This document shows, in pieces, positions 9,737 through 21,799 of a DNA stretch of 64,000 bases. Under the pieces are notes generated by a model. That model had not been told where the DNA came from. It ran no database searches and was given only the letters and a program-made list of their open reading frames with translations. The position numbers and the translations under genes are program-made. This DNA is from Siphonodentalium dalli. Lineage: Eukaryota; Mollusca; Scaphopoda; Gadilida; Siphonodentaliidae. Location: assembly GCA_032622095.1 (NCBI GenBank), contig CP136063.1, positions 31,498,987-31,562,986 of the forward strand. Direction: 5' to 3'. How positions within the stretch are numbered: the first letter of the stretch is position 1; every line of letters starts with the position of its first letter.

Positions 9737-11095
9737 AATACTAAAGTTATATTTCTTTGAAAAACTCAAAACATTGGGCGACGACGGGGAAGTCGTATGG
9801 TATTGCCGTGAATGGTATTGAAAATGGTTAAAAGTTGCCAAAATAATCGTTTGACGTTTGAGCTGTGACGTATCTAAAGGTCCACCCCCTGATAACTAAC
9901 GTTGGTCAAGAACTGCTTGTAAATCCAACTTCGAATTCATGGAATAAATAAATCCGATAAGCAGGAATAATGCACAAACGAAAATGGCTCCTCTGAAGAA
10001 TTGCTATTATTTGTTATTCCAATATTAACGGAAATCAGTTTGGTCATCGGCCAGATCGTCATTTACCTCCCGCGCTTTGTGGTGTTTATTTCGCTTATAA
10101 AACGGACGCCATGCTTATAACATAAATAGAGGATATGAAATGAGTGTTTCTCTCATATGATATTTATGAAACGAGTCTAAGAAAGTTCAGTATTGAATAC
10201 TGAAAATTCGTGACGAGTTTCATAAATATCATATGAGAGAAACACGAATTACATATTGTATTTATCCTATGACACCTATAAATTGATTATGATGTCCAAA
10301 ACGCACACAAATCACTAAATAGCTATATGACATCGGCAGCAAAAGGTTAATGTGACGCCACGTAATTGCACCGGAAGCCCAATTACACCTGGTGAACTAG
10401 TAGAAATAATATGCACGCGAAGATATAGTGCGCTATTATGTTCTCAGTTTGTGACATTATATCGTATGTGTATTAGATAACTACGAATTACATATTCTAT
10501 TTACCGTATAACAATGTCCAAAACTATATATTTCAAGATTATAACTGCGAGAATTTCGGCATCGCGTTGATTGACGGGCACGGATTTGACCTGCATTTAG
10601 TTAGAGATGCTGCTCGGCCCCGGCTGCCAATCAGCCAATCAGAACACACTTTTGGTCAACAAACCAATCAAATTATCGGAAGGTGATATGAACTAGTAAT
10701 TGATATGAAATTGATTTATGACATACTTTCCAACGTAAATAATGATTGAGTCATATGATAAAACTATGTAATATCTATTTAGATAACGCCGACACAGAAA
10801 GTTTAGAAAATTACTTCAGTCGGAGACATTCAATGGGCACATGGACACGACAACTAGGTATTCGTTAATTAAAATAAAACTAATCGCCGACATAGACAAT
10901 ATCATGATTGTGGCTCGCGAAGGGGGTAAGAGAATATATATATATTATTTGTTCAAAGTTTATATATTACACTATCAAATAACCATGATTTGCTTCTTGC
11001 TGGTTTCTGACATTTTGAACCAGCAGACGGTCAGAAATGTTCTACAAAGGCAGACGTCTCGTTGATATTGGCCTTCCGGCCTTCGGTCATCCGGT
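9737..11095. other. Upstream region of zinc-finger gene A
   Basis: No convincing gene here apart from the hairpin at 10144-10245. A 74-codon frame at 10841-11065 is open in both duplicates but is not recognisable. The segment would contain promoter or upstream introns of the zinc-finger gene. Confidence 0.3.
10144..10245. repeat. Foldback with perfect 29-bp arms
   Basis: GTGTTTCTCTCATATGATAT and nine further bases are repeated perfectly in inverse orientation, and inner bases pair partly as well. In copy B (42490-42609) the loop is 18 bp longer and contains its own small palindrome (CTCGAGCCTCCGGCGAGAG). The arms themselves are identical between copies. Confidence 0.75.
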
Positions 11096-11099
11096 GTTG

Positions 11100-11400
11100 T
11101 TACTCCCGCATATATACAATACCAACGAGGTGTCTATCTGTAACATAGACTATGTAAATGATATTGTTCTATTCCGACCTCCGTTGTTTAAAACCACTTT
11201 TTGAAATGCCCTTTTCGGAGCTGACATATTTTTATTTTATATGACGCGTGTGTTCAGTACAGTAGCGTTTCTTTGGACACGAGTCTAACTGCGTCGTCTT
11301 TGTGATAAATTTAACTCTTGCATGAAATGTTCTGTAATATTTAATAAGGCAATTATATTAATACAACATACGGATCGATTGAGCCATCAACACTGGAGAC
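11100..11400 (+). promoter_or_regulatory. Conserved 5' block of the zinc-finger family (copy A)
   Basis: This upstream block aligns with those of the other zinc-finger genes at 34737-34960 (plus), 30030-30250 (minus) and 43460-43745 (plus). Shared landmarks in order are TTCTATTCCGCACC-like, TTAAAACCACTT, CACCCTTTTC-like, TTTTATTTT, and TTTAACTCTTGC/TTCGTGAGATTT. The order and spacing are kept in all four. It probably contains the promoter and first non-coding exon; that role is inferred. Confidence 0.4.
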
Positions 11401-11480
11401 TGGAGAAGAGAAAAACACACCGGAGAATACTTCTCAAACACAGATGGACTCGTTTACCTGACAATTGTACGAGCAAATAG

Positions 11481-12878
11481 ATGTTCATTCCTATCAGTGC
11501 TATCTATGCTGGAAATCATACATCACATCTAAAACTTTGCTGTCACATAAAAAAAATCCACGCGGGAGATCGCCCACATGAATGTGATGTGTGCAAGAAA
11601 TCATTTTCAAGGTCGAGATACCTGACGAAACATAAGAGGAATCACATGGATCGCACGTATCAATGTGATGTGTGCGAGAAATCATTTACTCGGTTGTCTA
11701 GCCTGACGACACATAAGAAGATCCACACGGGAGATCGCCCGTATCAATGTGATGTATGCGATAAATCATTTACTCGGTCGAGTGATTTGAAGAAACATAA
11801 CATGCTCCACACTGGAGATCGCCCGTATCAATGTGATGTGTGCGATAAATCATTTACTCGGTCGAGTGACCTGTCTTCACATAAGAGGATCCACGCGGGT
11901 GATCGCCCGTATCGATGTGATGTGTGCGATAAATCATTTACTGAATCGAGTCACCTGACGAGACATAAGAGGATCCATACCGGAGATCGCCCGTATCAAT
12001 GTGAAGTTTGCGAGAAATCATTTAATGACTCGAGTCATCTGGCTTCACATAAGAGGATCCACAGCGGGGATCGCCCGTATGAATGCGATGTGTGCGAGAA
12101 ATCATTTACTGAGTCGAGTCACCTGACGAGACATAAGAGGATCCATACCGGAGATCGCCCGTATCAATGTGAAGTGTGTGAGAAATCATTTAATGACTCG
12201 AGTAATCTGGCTTCACATAAGAGGATCCACACGGGGGATCGGCCGTATCACTGTGATGTGTGCGATAAATCATTTACTGAATCGAGTCACCTGGCGAGAC
12301 ATACGAGGATCCACGCGGGTGATCGCCCGTATCAATGTGATGTGTGTGAGAAATCATTTAATGACTCGAGTAATCTGGCTTCACATAAGAGGATCCACAC
12401 GGGGGATCGACCATATCAATGTGATGTGTGCGATAAATCATTTAATCAGTCGAGTAACCTGACTGCGCATAAGAGGATCCACACGGGAGATCGCCCGCAT
12501 CAATGTGACGTGTGCGTGAAATCATTTAATCAATTAGGTTGTCTGACGGAACATAAGAGAATCCACACGGGGGATCGCCCGTATCAATGTGATGTGTGCG
12601 AGAAATCGTTTACTCGGTCGAGTGACATGGCGACACATCAGAGGATCCACACAGGGGATCGTCCATATCAATGCGATGTGTGCGAGAAATCATTTACTTA
12701 TTCGAGTGATCTGACGAAACATAAGAGGATCCACACCGGCGATCGCCCGTATCAATGCGATATGTGCGAGAAATCATTTACCCAGTCGAGTCACTTGACG
12801 GAACACAAGAGGATACATTCCGGGGATCGCCCATATCAATGCGATGTGTGCGAGAAAAGCATTTACTTATTCGAGTGA
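11481..12878 (+). CDS. C2H2 zinc-finger protein, copy A (15 intact fingers)
   Basis: Fifteen consecutive C-X2-C-X12-H-X3-H fingers with linker TGDRPY, about 84 bp per unit, typical of DNA-binding poly-zinc-finger regulators in the nucleus. Fingers 6-11 are three repeats of a two-finger unit (TESSHL/NDSSHL). A leader related to the other family members (EPSTLETGEEKNTPENTS, near 11,380) precedes but is broken by an in-frame TGA just before the first finger. Relative to copy B one extra A in a poly-A run at about 11,550 shifts finger 1 out of frame. The array ends at 12878 by a frameshift (CGAGAAAAGCATTTAC) shared with copy B. Contact residues differ from copy B at helix position -1 of finger 4 (Arg, codon 11775) and finger 15 (Tyr, codon 12699). 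Whether this is still a working gene is uncertain. Confidence 0.75.
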   Translation: MFIPISAIYAGNHTSHLKLCCHIKKIHAGDRPHECDVCKKSFSRSRYLTKHKRNHMDRTYQCDVCEKSFTRLSSLTTHKKIHTGDRPYQCDVCDKSFTRSSDLKKHNMLHTGDRPYQCDVCDKSFTRSSDLSSHKRIHAGDRPYRCDVCDKSFTESSHLTRHKRIHTGDRPYQCEVCEKSFNDSSHLASHKRIHSGDRPYECDVCEKSFTESSHLTRHKRIHTGDRPYQCEVCEKSFNDSSNLASHKRIHTGDRPYHCDVCDKSFTESSHLARHTRIHAGDRPYQCDVCEKSFNDSSNLASHKRIHTGDRPYQCDVCDKSFNQSSNLTAHKRIHTGDRPHQCDVCVKSFNQLGCLTEHKRIHTGDRPYQCDVCEKSFTRSSDMATHQRIHTGDRPYQCDVCEKSFTYSSDLTKHKRIHTGDRPYQCDMCEKSFTQSSHLTEHKRIHSGDRPYQCDVCEKSIYLFE

Positions 12879-13945
<1,067 letters not shown>

Positions 13946-13949
13946 ACAT

Positions 13950-14575
13950 TTGCGCAGGGCAGTAGTCTTGTATCGTCTACTAGAGTTACATGGAAGGTGT
14001 TTGTAATTATGTACGTTTAATTTACTGGTACTGTACATTTAACCGCAGTGATTGAATTTACTTTACCAGTTAAAATATAAATCTTTTAATCTTCATCAAC
14101 ACTTGATGAGAGTCACTGCAATGATTATTGACATTCAAATTTGACAAGATTTTAATATGTTTTTCAATCATGGCTTACGTATTTAACTTGCAGTATATAC
14201 CAGTACACACAGAACAGTGATCTTAATATACACAGCCTATTCCAAAAAACATGTCCATATCCAATTGGCTCAGTACGACACATTACATTATATGTGACTA
14301 AACATTCTTTATATACAAGAACTTTGAAGAAATTTTCATTTCAAGTCAACTGACCAGTGTTTGCGTACTGACGTAACACGACCCACTATAACATATGAAA
14401 TGGTTCCCATCATGCGCATTTACATTTTTGTGTAAATACATTTTTGTTATTACATGAATTTACATCACACACAATTGTTTGTACTCGCACATTACAGTTC
14501 CACTGGCCGAAAGGACTCCCTGCCACATAAGTATTCTCCATATGACTCCTCATAAAACAAGCTTTTTCTCACTAT
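13950..14575. other. Gene-free 3' flank of zinc-finger gene A
   Basis: AT-rich sequence without recognised genes or strong repeats; an AATAAA-like context near 14,080 could serve polyadenylation. It is repeated in copy B at 46400-47035 with a 9-bp insertion near 46,540. Confidence 0.35.
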
Positions 14576-14581
14576 CCCCCA

Positions 14582-15382
14582 CCCATATAAAAATGTACCT
14601 GGGTAAATCCACCCAGGTTTTTAGGGCCGAAACCCAGGTATAAATCTATCTACCAAGACATCCACCAACATCAAGACCCCCTGAAACCTGGGTTTTACCA
14701 TGATTTACCCACCTGAAACAGGATAAAAAACCCTGGTATGGATAAACCTGGGTGTAATTACCCAGGTGACCACACCCAGGTGTACCCTACCTGGGTGTTT
14801 CCCACCCAGGTGTTTCCTACCTGGGTGTTTCCCCACCCAGGTGTACCATGGTGTTATTCACCCAGGTGTACCCTGATGTTTCCTACCTGGGTGTTTCCCA
14901 CCCAGGTTACCTTGGTTTTATTCACCCAGGTGTACCCTGGAGTTTCCTACCTGGGTGTTTCCCACGCAGGTGTACATAGGTGTTATTCACCCAGGTGTCC
15001 CCTGATGTTTCATGTTTCATACCTGGGTGTTTCCCACCAGGTGTACCTTGGTGTTATTCACCCAGGTGTACCATGATGTTTCCTACCTGGGTGTTCCCCA
15101 CCCAGGTGTACCTTGGTGTTTTCTTACGCCGGTGTACCTTGGTGTTTTCTTACCCAGGTGGATTTCCCATTGAGATGCCCCTGGGTTAGAAAACCCCAAG
15201 GTACACCCAGGTAAGGAAACACCAAGGTACACCTGGACAGGAAAACACCAAGGTACACCTGGGTAAGAAAACACCAAGGTACACCTGGGTAAGAAAACAC
15301 CAAGGTACAACTGGGTGGGAAACACCAAGGTACACATGGGTAGGAAACACCAAGGAACACCTGGGTGAATAACACCACTGAG
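14582..15382. repeat. CACCCAGGTG minisatellite that inverts at 15,175 (copy A)
   Basis: From about 14,740 to 15,170 a higher-order unit of about 65 bp recurs. Each unit is a 25-bp part (CAGGTGTACCTTGGTGTTAT and five more bases) plus a 40-bp part containing CTACCTGGGTGTTTCCCACC. After 15,175 the same 25-bp unit runs in reverse complement to 15,382, giving a foldback array. The left edge (CCCATATAAAAATGTACCTG) resembles the inverted right edge of the related repeat at 60,190-60,217. Long open frames on both strands (Pro/Trp/Val/Phe-rich) result from the repeat and are not genes. Confidence 0.85.
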
Positions 15383-15389
15383 TGGGGAT

Positions 15390-17340
15390 ACCAAAGTGCA
15401 GCAATACAAGTTTATTCAAGGACAACAAACTAACTAAAGATAAAATACATATATAGAAACACATGTAATATATAAATATATAAACTCATTAAACTGCATG
15501 GGTTAAAACTTACTGACAACAAGAGTTGGGTTAAAATTTTGATTAAAAAACACTTGCAAATTCCCTCTTCATACATGTATATGGTATGTTAGGCAAGTTA
15601 CATGTACATGTAGTTGCAATGTATACCGGTACATGACATACCGGTGGACACAAAAATCATTATTTTAGTTCCAATGTCATTTACCAGAATACATGTACAT
15701 GTTGTACCTTGCAACTACATCTACAGGGAGGTAGTTTTGTCTCATTGAAACTTTCTCCCTTTGAATGACATAAACTAATGTCAGTATACACATGAGCCAT
15801 GATGTGAAATACACACCAAAATTATTTCTTAGTCTGAGGGCATGTTTCCTGTCATTATCTTACTGCTTACAAATATAGATTTGTAATAGTGTGCTGTAAT
15901 GCTCCAGAAATAGTCATATTTTGTCCTGGTTCATAAGAACACATTATTTCTTAGTGTTAGAAGGACATGTTGCCTGTTATTATTTGACTCATAAACCCCC
16001 AAATGTACATGTAAACAGAACATTTGGGAAAGAGACACACCATCTTTTTTTTTATATCAGTAGCAATTGATCAGATAGCAAAATATGCTATAAAAAATAG
16101 ATTTCAGATGGTAGAGATTAAACAATCACATTAATTGCACCAACTCGAAACAGTTAACATACCCTGCAGAATCCAGACTATGATCAAGGAGGGTGTCACA
16201 CACACCCCCACCCGCTTTGGTATGCGATATTCAGGCCATTTTCAGGTGGTATGCTATATACATACCCAATGTTATCTGGTACCAGGATTTCACACAGTAA
16301 TATAACCGGCATTCATGATTCAGCAAAAAGGCTAGTATGCAGATATAATACCGGTAGCAGAAAATTATACAAATTTTGAGTATTTTCCAGCCTAAACAGT
16401 CCCAAGTGATATATTTTTATCTAATTCAGTCTAATACCTCTTGATATGTTGATGTTTTGGATACTATTTCAGCAAATGTGAGAAAACTGTGAACTTGTAT
16501 TCAGTATTCATGGGTGGTAGGGGGGTAACACCAGCATAAAGGCCACTCACAATTGAATACACCAGTATGGAAGGTGTCACCACCCCCACCCCCAATACCA
16601 GTTAATGTAAAAGGTTGAATCATGCGTACCAGTTACAAGTAAGAAAATATTGAATGAAAAGTAATATTACACTAATAATATAGTTTTCATATACATGTAC
16701 TAGTATTTGCTGAAGTTGTATCCATAACTTCTACATATACTATAGATAATAGACTGAATTACATCATAAATGTCATTTGGCTGGTAAATAGTAAAACAAA
16801 ATTAATTTTGTGCCAGAAAATCTGCGAACCGGCATTTTTGTTGAATCCTGAATACCGGTTAAACTGTGCAAATGAATCCCGACTACCAAATTAGCAGAGG
16901 GGTATGAATCATGCGTACCGCCTGAAAATTGTACTTAAATGTTTTCAATTTACTTCATTTACAAGTACATGTACCTGCACATGTAGCTGATTCACCTAAC
17001 AATGTTTTCATCTTTAAATATGTGAGATCCAACCGGAAATCATTTGAGTACTGTGCATAAGTCCGAGAGTCTGATAACCTGGGTATTTAATAGTCCCAAT
17101 GTTTGGTTATTATACAGTGTATATTGTCTCAAAATGTGTAATCTCAATGCCCAGTTTATAGCGAGGCAGTCAGGTCACAAAATATATTACCCAAAGCATC
17201 AGTACATGTATGCATAAACTATCAATTGCATAAATATTGCATTAATTTGTGTACATTTGTATGGGCAATACATGTTATGTCATGAGTAATTTATTTTGTA
17301 TGAGGGTAATACTATTACCATACTTGTACATTTGTATATA
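15390..17340. other. Gene-free repeat-rich interval
   Basis: No gene recognised. The sequence is AT-rich with many TACATGTA and ACCGGTA palindromic motifs, poly-A/T runs and short duplicated phrases (AATCATGCGTACC twice, near 16,620 and 16,908). The counterpart in copy B is 47845-49800. Confidence 0.4.
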
Positions 17341-18180
17341 ACTAAATTAATTCTTTCAAACCCGGGTACCATGAATTGAACCGTTGGACCATTTGAACCC
17401 TCAAACTATTGAACTTCCTGACAATCGAACTACTAGTAATGAACACTCTGACTAACGCACTGTACATGATTGAGTTAATGGTTATGTGACCTCAGGAATT
17501 GGTCCAAGTAATTTTTCTGATTTACTAGTAAATGTCATTCAAATTGTTCCAATTGTATCGACCTACCGATTTTTTGTTTTCATCCAAATTTCAATGAAGG
17601 ACTACACACGTGTACCAGTACACGTAAATGTACCAAGACGGTCCAAGAGGCCCCCATTTACAATGAGAGGCCGCAATAATAATAGTCTCCCAAGTTGTAA
17701 TCTTCAGGCTCAGTTTATAGCGACAGTTACATGTAGGTAACATACTAGTAGTAGACACCCAATTATACACAAAATATCTTCCCCAAAGCATCTATCAGTA
17801 CATCTACATGCCCAGGCCCCTGGGGAAAAAAAACTGAAATACCAATATAGACTATACCAGTCGCTGGTATAGTCTATATTGGTATTATTGTATTTTTCTC
17901 CAGGGGTTTGTGAAGTTGTGAGTAGATATATTCATAAAATATCAATTGGATAAAACATGCATTGTGTACATGCACATGTACATGTGTATATCGACAATAC
18001 ATGTTACATGTAAGTCTCAAGTAAATAACTTCTATATTTCTGCTTTAAATGTCAATCAAATTGTCCCCATTATATGGACTTATCGATTTTTGGTTTTCAT
18101 GAATTGCATTCAAAAAGCCAAATTACACTGAGGAACTATACACATGTAAATGTATTAAAAGCCCTCCATTTGCAACGAGA
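17150..18180. repeat. Old tandem duplication of about 0.6 kb
   Basis: Landmarks occur twice in order: CAGTTTATAGCGA (17,153 and 17,711), CCCAAAGCATC (17,190 and 17,783), ATAAACTATCAATTG/ATAAAATATCAATTGGAT (17,214 and 17,934), and CGATTTTTTGTTTTCAT / CGATTTTTGGTTTTCAT (17,568 and 18,083). In copy A the second unit lost about 225 bp at 18,027, which is retained in copy B at 50479-50703. No coding. Confidence 0.65.
17817..17906. repeat. 90-bp foldback with perfect 23-bp stem
   Basis: ACCAATATAGACTATACCAG (17841-17860) and its exact complement (17864-17883) flank a 3-base loop; the perfect stem extends to 23 bp. Outer arms CCCCTGGGGAAAAA and its partner continue the pairing with mismatches. It interrupts the second unit of the local tandem duplication and is conserved unchanged in copy B (50265-50354). 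It could be a tiny MITE or give rise to small RNA. Confidence 0.75.
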
Positions 18181-18794
18181 GGCTGCAAATGAGTAAGGCA
18201 GTGATGCAGTGTGCAACTGCACCAATTCTATAATCTACCCACAAAGTGACATATAATGGTCTATCCCTAAATAGAACATATGGTACATGTACGTCATGGT
18301 AAGTACTGTAAAAAATTATCTGGTGAAAGGCTGTCTTGAGAAAAATTAATGTGGTGTACCACGGTTGAAACACTGCAGTAATTCACTTGGTTACAGCCGT
18401 TAACAAAAATATTACTGCAGTAAGATTTAATACCAGCGGATACTGCATTAGTGTTTAAATGGCTTGGGTTGTTCATAGTTGAATAATCGACAATAAAAAA
18501 TCAAGTCGGAGTAGACTAATCGACCCATTTCCATGGAAAACTTCCAATTTGCTATGTGGTTATTGAGTTAAAATCAATGAGAGATAACTGTAGTTCCCAT
18601 TTTGTGTGGGACGTACTGATTCATTGTATTGGGATACACTGTGACTATCAATGATACACGTATCATATCATGTGTATTGTGATACAGGAAATCAAGTAAT
18701 ATTTTAAGATGGGAATGTGTTAACTTGAGCAAAACCTGTAATTTCCAAAGTTTAAATGCCTATTATGTGTATTAACTCATATAGCTAAATAATA

Positions 18795-19021
18795 ATGGTG
18801 CTCAATCAGATTTGAATGTCCCCATATAATCAGATTCCAACAACAACAACAACAACATTTAAAAAAATGCTGCTTCATTTATCAGAATCGATTAATTGCC
18901 CAAAAATAATGCTAACCACTGTCAACTACATGTATAGTATAAAATTGCCCGATACGTGATATTTATCAACATGTTGTTCGATGAAGTTTGGCCTTATTAT
19001 CAACACAAAGCCTCTTGATTT
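18795..19021. repeat. Left arm of a foldback element, truncated by the duplication limit
   Basis: This is the left arm of the foldback that is complete in copy B (about 51466-52325). In copy A it stops at CCTCTTGATTT, exactly where homology to copy B ends; the right arm is absent. It includes a (CAA)n run at 18,838. Confidence 0.8.
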
Positions 19022-20185
19022 ATACAGTTGCTATCGAAACATGCTACATGTGTGATATAAGGTCGTACTGAAAACACAATATGCATTACAACTATTAAAT
19101 ATTCAATAAAGTTCGCATATGACGTCATACGTTTATCCGTTGTGGCTCAGTTTCTAATGATAACTTTTCTTGAGACCAAATTCTTATATTCTGTGCGATG
19201 GTAGTTAAAGAGATGATAAACCACCTAGATTACTTTTGTTAAAATATTAACACAACATAATATATAAATTCTTTTTAATAGAGAATAAAAGAACAGGTTC
19301 AGTCGACGTTATCTCAGCATATTAGAGTCCACTAACCCCTCTTGTTGCGACCCTTCCCGAAAGTTCGAAAGTGGAAGGGAACGCCGAAAGGCCGTGGAGT
19401 CACGCACAGAGAAACCGATGACGGCTTTATATATGCGGTTCATACATGTATACACAAAACGTTTGAATTTCGTAGACTTGCACCATTTTGGACACGTGCA
19501 TCTGCAGTCAAGCTGGCTGTTACTGGTCATATATCAAAATATATTTCTAATCTTCTGTCCACCAGTAGCAATGCACAGCATGACTACAGTCACCTGTGTT
19601 AATAATATATTCATGTCATAGTTATTTCAGAATTTCAGAACACTGACCCTTTTGAGAATATTAACATGGAGTAATTATTTTTCTAGCGCGTGTAAATTAT
19701 GAAAATAATAATAGACCTATTTGCTATCTAAGCACGGCCTGTGTGTATTTTTAAGGCTTTTAAGGTTTTAAGGTCTCGTTCACAAGATTATTCATATATA
19801 TCCAATCATTGACCCTTTTGAAATGAGTAATATGCACCAATTCTTTATGATTTTTTTTCTGTTTGTTTGTTTTATTTTATTTATTTTTGTCCACGTGTAA
19901 GTAAGTACATAAGTAAAATTTAAATATAAATTCACTGATACATGTTATTTGTGATATATTAACATGATTACTTAGACTGTGTCTTGTAAATTGACATGTA
20001 AATGTAAGTTTAAAGTCGATGATTTATTCCAAAATCAATAGAACAATGACCAATTATGTACATGAATGTGAATGCAAAGCTTGAGCAATCACTTGTAAAG
20101 GAAAACGAAGACGAGAAAATAAAACGGCTGAACTACCCACAATAGGAATGCATGTATGGTCATGCTATAGTTTGATTGGTGGCAA
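19022..20185. other. Gene-free interval
   Basis: Unique AT-rich sequence after the end of copy A. A TATGACGTCATA palindrome (CRE-like) lies at about 19,119. No gene recognised. Confidence 0.3.
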
Positions 20186-20190
20186 TGCAC

Positions 20191-21408
20191 TCAGAAACCA
20201 CCACCGGTGTAGAGAACCCCAGAGACCCCGATTGACTCCTCAAGGTCATACAGTTGACCTAACGTTGTTATGCGTTGGACCTTTCCGTAGAATGGTTGAA
20301 CAAATATAACACTGTCATAGGTCCAAGTTTTCTCTATTTTCTTGTCCTTAACGTACTGGCGACATCTACCGGCCATAAAAGATCTCACTTTTGTCAGATG
20401 TTCGTTGACATAAACACCTCTGCGGGCTGGTTTCCCCTTTAACAGCACACGAGCTTTGTAAAATCGTCTCCTCGATCGATATGAAACGAATTTCACAAGA
20501 ATAGAACGATCCTTCCGTTTAGGGTGTTCACTGCTTGCTCCGCCTGGCTCCCCGGACATATTTACATTCTGGGATTCATGGACGATTTCATCCGAACGAT
20601 GGCTTCGATCTATTTCGATCTCTTCCACTCGAATTCCCATATCATCAGCGAGATCGCGAATTAACGAATCAGTGCTCTCCCTGTCATTCTCCGTAATGCC
20701 AGAAACACGCAAGGAATTTCGCATACTGTAAGACCTCAGGTCGTCCACGGAATCCTGCAGCTGCGTTATTTCTCGTTTTTGACTGTTGACAATGTCTTCC
20801 AATTTCGAAATTCTGTTCTCAAATGACAATGCAACTTTGTCAACTGTTTTTTTGACTTCAGTTTCAACATTTTCAGCGAAAACTGACTTCAGAGATTGTC
20901 GCACAGATGGGCTCTGCAATGCTGCTATTATTCCAGCAATAAGCTCACTTTCAGGGGGTGCTCTCTGGAAGATAGGCCACGAAGCATCAAATCCCGGGTA
21001 TGGTGGGACTGGTGACATATGACGAAAAGATGAGTTTCCAGGATATCGTGGCATCATAGAACCATTTTGCCAATGAGATGGCTGAGCCCCTTGAGTGTAA
21101 GCGTGTTGGATCATTGGTGAGCCTTGCTGATACCCCCCGGATGAATAGTCCGGTACCACCATTGTGCTGTTTGCATAAGGATATCCGAAAACAGAACCTG
21201 AATCATTTAGGGGTTCGTCCCTTTGCTTCTTCGTGTCGATCGATTCCAACACACTGTCATCCGACCCCCTATTTCGTTTTGGTGTAGTCACGTCTGTTAC
21301 ACTTGCTTGTTGTCCACCGCTCATTGTTTGCTCCGGTTTGCTTTGGGCAGAACTGTCAACACGTATATTGTCTGTTGTTGTGACTTGTGCAGTCCCGTTA
21401 CTCGACAT
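20191..21408 (-). CDS. LINE ORF1-type RNA-binding protein, intact
   Basis: A 405-residue frame is intact from ATG 21408 to 20191. Residues 1-180 are low-complexity (Ser/Thr/Gln/Gly/Pro). Residues about 183-228 form a coiled coil (ISKLEDIVNSQKREITQLQD), followed by an RRM-like region (MRNSLRVSGITEN at 229, IEIDRSHR at 265, RSILVKFVSYRSRRRFYKAR at 301-320) and a basic C-terminal domain (VYVNEHLTKVRSF). This is the ORF1 protein layout of L1/Tx1-like non-LTR retrotransposons of marine invertebrates, which coat LINE RNA. No ORF2 follows downstream on this strand: after 20191 only AT-rich sequence is seen. It is either an internally deleted LINE or a retained ORF1 gene. The absence of any stop contrasts with the other LINE pieces here. 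Confidence 0.75.
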   Translation of the reverse strand: MSSNGTAQVTTTDNIRVDSSAQSKPEQTMSGGQQASVTDVTTPKRNRGSDDSVLESIDTKKQRDEPLNDSGSVFGYPYANSTMVVPDYSSGGYQQGSPMIQHAYTQGAQPSHWQNGSMMPRYPGNSSFRHMSPVPPYPGFDASWPIFQRAPPESELIAGIIAALQSPSVRQSLKSVFAENVETEVKKTVDKVALSFENRISKLEDIVNSQKREITQLQDSVDDLRSYSMRNSLRVSGITENDRESTDSLIRDLADDMGIRVEEIEIDRSHRSDEIVHESQNVNMSGEPGGASSEHPKRKDRSILVKFVSYRSRRRFYKARVLLKGKPARRGVYVNEHLTKVRSFMAGRCRQYVKDKKIEKTWTYDSVIFVQPFYGKVQRITTLGQLYDLEESIGVSGVLYTGGGF

Positions 21409-21799
21409 GTTTACGCCTACAAGGCTGACTGGTCACCTTGTACAATTCAATTGTAATTTGTATGCATAAATCCACCAATTGTATACATTTGAAACAGTGA
21501 TTTGAAGACTATGCCGATAGAAATAGTGGGATAATTCGTTCATCGGTGGGAATCCTGCGGGCTAGGAGTACATACGATCAGACCGTTTTCAAACAAATAC
21601 ATACACTTTCAAATGTCAAAAAAAATAATCAGTTCATCTTGGCATGGGCATATTTCAAGGAATTGACAGAAATTATCAACTTGCCAGGCGAGAAAACACA
21701 TCCGAAATATCAATCCATAACATCCAGCCGACGAATAGCTATTTTTATTCCATTTTACATCATTTATTCACCGATTTTCCGGGAGGCGATTTAATTTAG

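Noticed and set aside
10841-11065. 74-codon frame conserved in copies A and B as a small gene
   Set aside because: Identity reflects the recent duplication; composition is AT-driven and there is no recognisable family.
12169-12462. 97-codon frame of the type RNHLMTRVIWLHIRGSTRG within the zinc-finger gene (and at 44532-44825)
   Set aside because: Shadow frame of the finger repeats; the pattern simply mirrors the 84-bp unit.
14738-15382. Array of regular repeats as a possible CRISPR locus
   Set aside because: Repeats are contiguous with no unique spacers, change orientation midway, and the DNA is clearly animal.
14738-15464. Several open frames of 60-110 codons on both strands, rich in Pro, Trp, Phe and Val (and their twins at 47.2-47.9 kb)
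   Set aside because: They lie within the CACCTGGGTG minisatellite; the repeat unit happens to lack stops in many frames on both strands.
19119-19130. TGACGTCA palindrome as a CRE regulatory site
   Set aside because: A single 8-bp match with no gene start nearby is not enough support.
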